Notes under the pieces: model-generated | The model's database searches: none | What the model was told of the DNA's origin: nothing | What the model saw: only the letters and a program-made list of their open reading frames with translations | Translations under genes and position numbers: made by a program | Shown here: in pieces, positions 63,036 to 64,000 of the stretch | Layout: the number at the start of each line of letters is the position of its first letter | Numbering within the stretch: the first letter of the stretch is position 1 | Assembly (NCBI GenBank): GCA_035534995.1 | Contig: DATLQX010000056.1 | Span: 4,374 to 68,373, forward strand | Direction: 5' to 3' | Length of the DNA stretch: 64,000 bases | Source: JANWHV01 sp035534995 | GTDB taxonomy: Bacteria; Chloroflexota; UBA5177; JANWHV01

Positions 63036-64000
63036 ATGATCCACCTTGAGCACGTAATCGAGGATACCCTGGCTATTTGTGCGACGGCCTCGCCCACCGG
63101 CTTCGAGCACCAGCGGGCCGCCCTGATCGCCGCCCGGCTGGCGGCCATTCCCGGCATCGTGCCGGAGTTGGATACGCATGGCAACGTGCTGGCCCGGCTG
63201 GCGGGCCGGCAAGCCGGCGGCCCGCCGGTGATCGTCGCCGCGCACCTCGACACGGTATTCGGTCCCGAGGTCGCCCTGGCGCCCAAGCGCTCCGGCGATC
63301 GCCTCCTGGGACCGGGGATCGGCGATAACTCCCTGGCCCTCGCCGCCCTTCTGGCCCTGGCCGCCGACCTCCAGCAAACGCCGCCGACGGGCGACGTGTT
63401 GCTGGCCGCCACCGTTGGCGAGGAGGGCCTGGGGAATCTCCGCGGGATCCGCGGGTTGCTGGGCGACCAGCCCGCCCGCTTCGTGGTGGCCCTCGAAGGG
63501 CACGGGATCGACAATCTGGTAACCGGGGCGGTGGGCAGCACCCGGCTGGAGATCACCTGCGAGACGGCGGGCGGTCATTCCTGGCACGACCGCGGCGCCC
63601 CCTCGGCGGTGCATGAGTTGGCGCGCGCGGTCACCGGGCTCGCCTATAGTCTACCGCCGGCGGTTCCCGGTCTGGCGGTGAATGTAGGAACGATGAGCGG
63701 CGGTACGGGTATCAACGTCATAGCCTCGCGGGCGATCCTTCAACTCGACTTGCGGGCCGTGGATCCGGCGGTGCTGACCCGCGGGGAAGTCACCGCCAGA
63801 GCCATTGTCGCCGCCTCCCCGACCAGGGCGTCCGTGACCTTCTCGATCCGCGAGCTTGGCCGCCGCCCCGCCGGAGCCCTGAGGAACGATCACCCAGCAA
63901 TCGCCCAGGTCCAAGCGGCGCGGGCGGCGGCGGGGCTGCCGCCGGCGATTCTGGTGGACGGATCCACGGACGCCAATGCCGCCTTCGAGCGGGGCCTGCC
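63036..64000 (+). CDS. M20-family metallopeptidase (3' end beyond window)
   Basis: The frame is open from the ATG at 63036 (GAGAGG upstream) to the window edge, ~321 residues. Zinc site VIVAAHLDTVFGPEVAL near 70, the catalytic-Glu segment ATVGEEGLGNLRGIRGLL near 125, and a dimerisation region with ETAGGHSWHDRGAPSAVHEL near 180. This is the acetylornithine-deacetylase/carboxypeptidase-G2 superfamily, closest to PepT-like M20 peptidases. It is coupled to the dehydratase gene. The final His ligand would lie beyond the edge. Substrate unknown. Confidence 0.88.
   Translation, partial: MIHLEHVIEDTLAICATASPTGFEHQRAALIAARLAAIPGIVPELDTHGNVLARLAGRQAGGPPVIVAAHLDTVFGPEVALAPKRSGDRLLGPGIGDNSLALAALLALAADLQQTPPTGDVLLAATVGEEGLGNLRGIRGLLGDQPARFVVALEGHGIDNLVTGAVGSTRLEITCETAGGHSWHDRGAPSAVHELARAVTGLAYSLPPAVPGLAVNVGTMSGGTGINVIASRAILQLDLRAVDPAVLTRGEVTARAIVAASPTRASVTFSIRELGRRPAGALRNDHPAIAQVQAARAAAGLPPAILVDGSTDANAAFERGL

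Overview
The window is GC-rich, densely coding DNA from a free-living bacterium. The gene content fits a Chloroflexota (Thermomicrobia-like) genome or a close relative: STAND-type XRE/NB-ARC/TPR regulators, a CarR-type lycopene cyclase domain, an Rv2466c-like DsbA protein, CDP-tyvelose- and rhamnose-type epimerases, and a contractile injection locus with DUF4157 and DUF6760 proteins. The phylum is inferred from content only; no rRNA or tRNA gene is present.

Region 1 (1-18583, all on the minus strand) is most of an extracellular contractile injection system (eCIS), a phage-tail-like particle. In transcription order it encodes a Pro/Ala-rich TPR protein, an AAA+ ATPase, a YkgJ cysteine-cluster protein, a Pvc16-type cap protein, the sheath, a first tube protein, a tail-assembly chaperone and its DUF6760 partner, a second tube protein, a 1538-aa DUF4157 metalloprotease-like protein, a LysM tube-adaptor protein, a VgrG-like spike, a gp25 baseplate protein, and a baseplate J-type protein that runs off the left edge. 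The chaperone and DUF6760 genes meet at a G7 run directly before the stop codon. This is a strong candidate for lambda G/GT-type programmed -1 frameshifting. The DUF4157 protein carries about twenty [VIL]QR motifs and a DNA microsatellite that changes direction, so that one repeat encodes GSV and its reverse complement encodes DRS. PAAR, tape-measure, fibre and effector genes are not in view and would lie to the left.

Region 2 (18.6-25.9 kb) holds a small zinc-ribbon ORF, a Uma2 nuclease remnant, two nucleotide-sugar epimerases, then zwf and pgi (entry to the pentose phosphate pathway) and a methyltransferase. Region 3 (26-36.4 kb) has an MFS transporter, two tandem XRE/NB-ARC/TPR regulators (the second broken by a nonsense codon), an F420-type NADP oxidoreductase, glmS and tsaC. 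The second regulator and the oxidoreductase gene are bracketed by 164-bp direct repeats of the glmS 3' end, which marks a rearrangement.

Region 4 (36.5-49.9 kb) holds a glycolate-oxidase-like pair, an ECF sigma/anti-sigma pair, a one-domain lycopene cyclase, an acyltransferase, the NYN-tilS-ftsH group, an L,D-transpeptidase and a LysR regulator. Region 5 (50-64 kb) holds leuCD behind a LysR-type operator, a methyltransferase, a peptidase E-like protein, NDH-2, a degenerate stretch, aroQ, glgB, a DsbA-like protein, a GH15 glucoamylase, a REP-like palindrome, a YjhG-type sugar-acid dehydratase and the start of an M20 peptidase.
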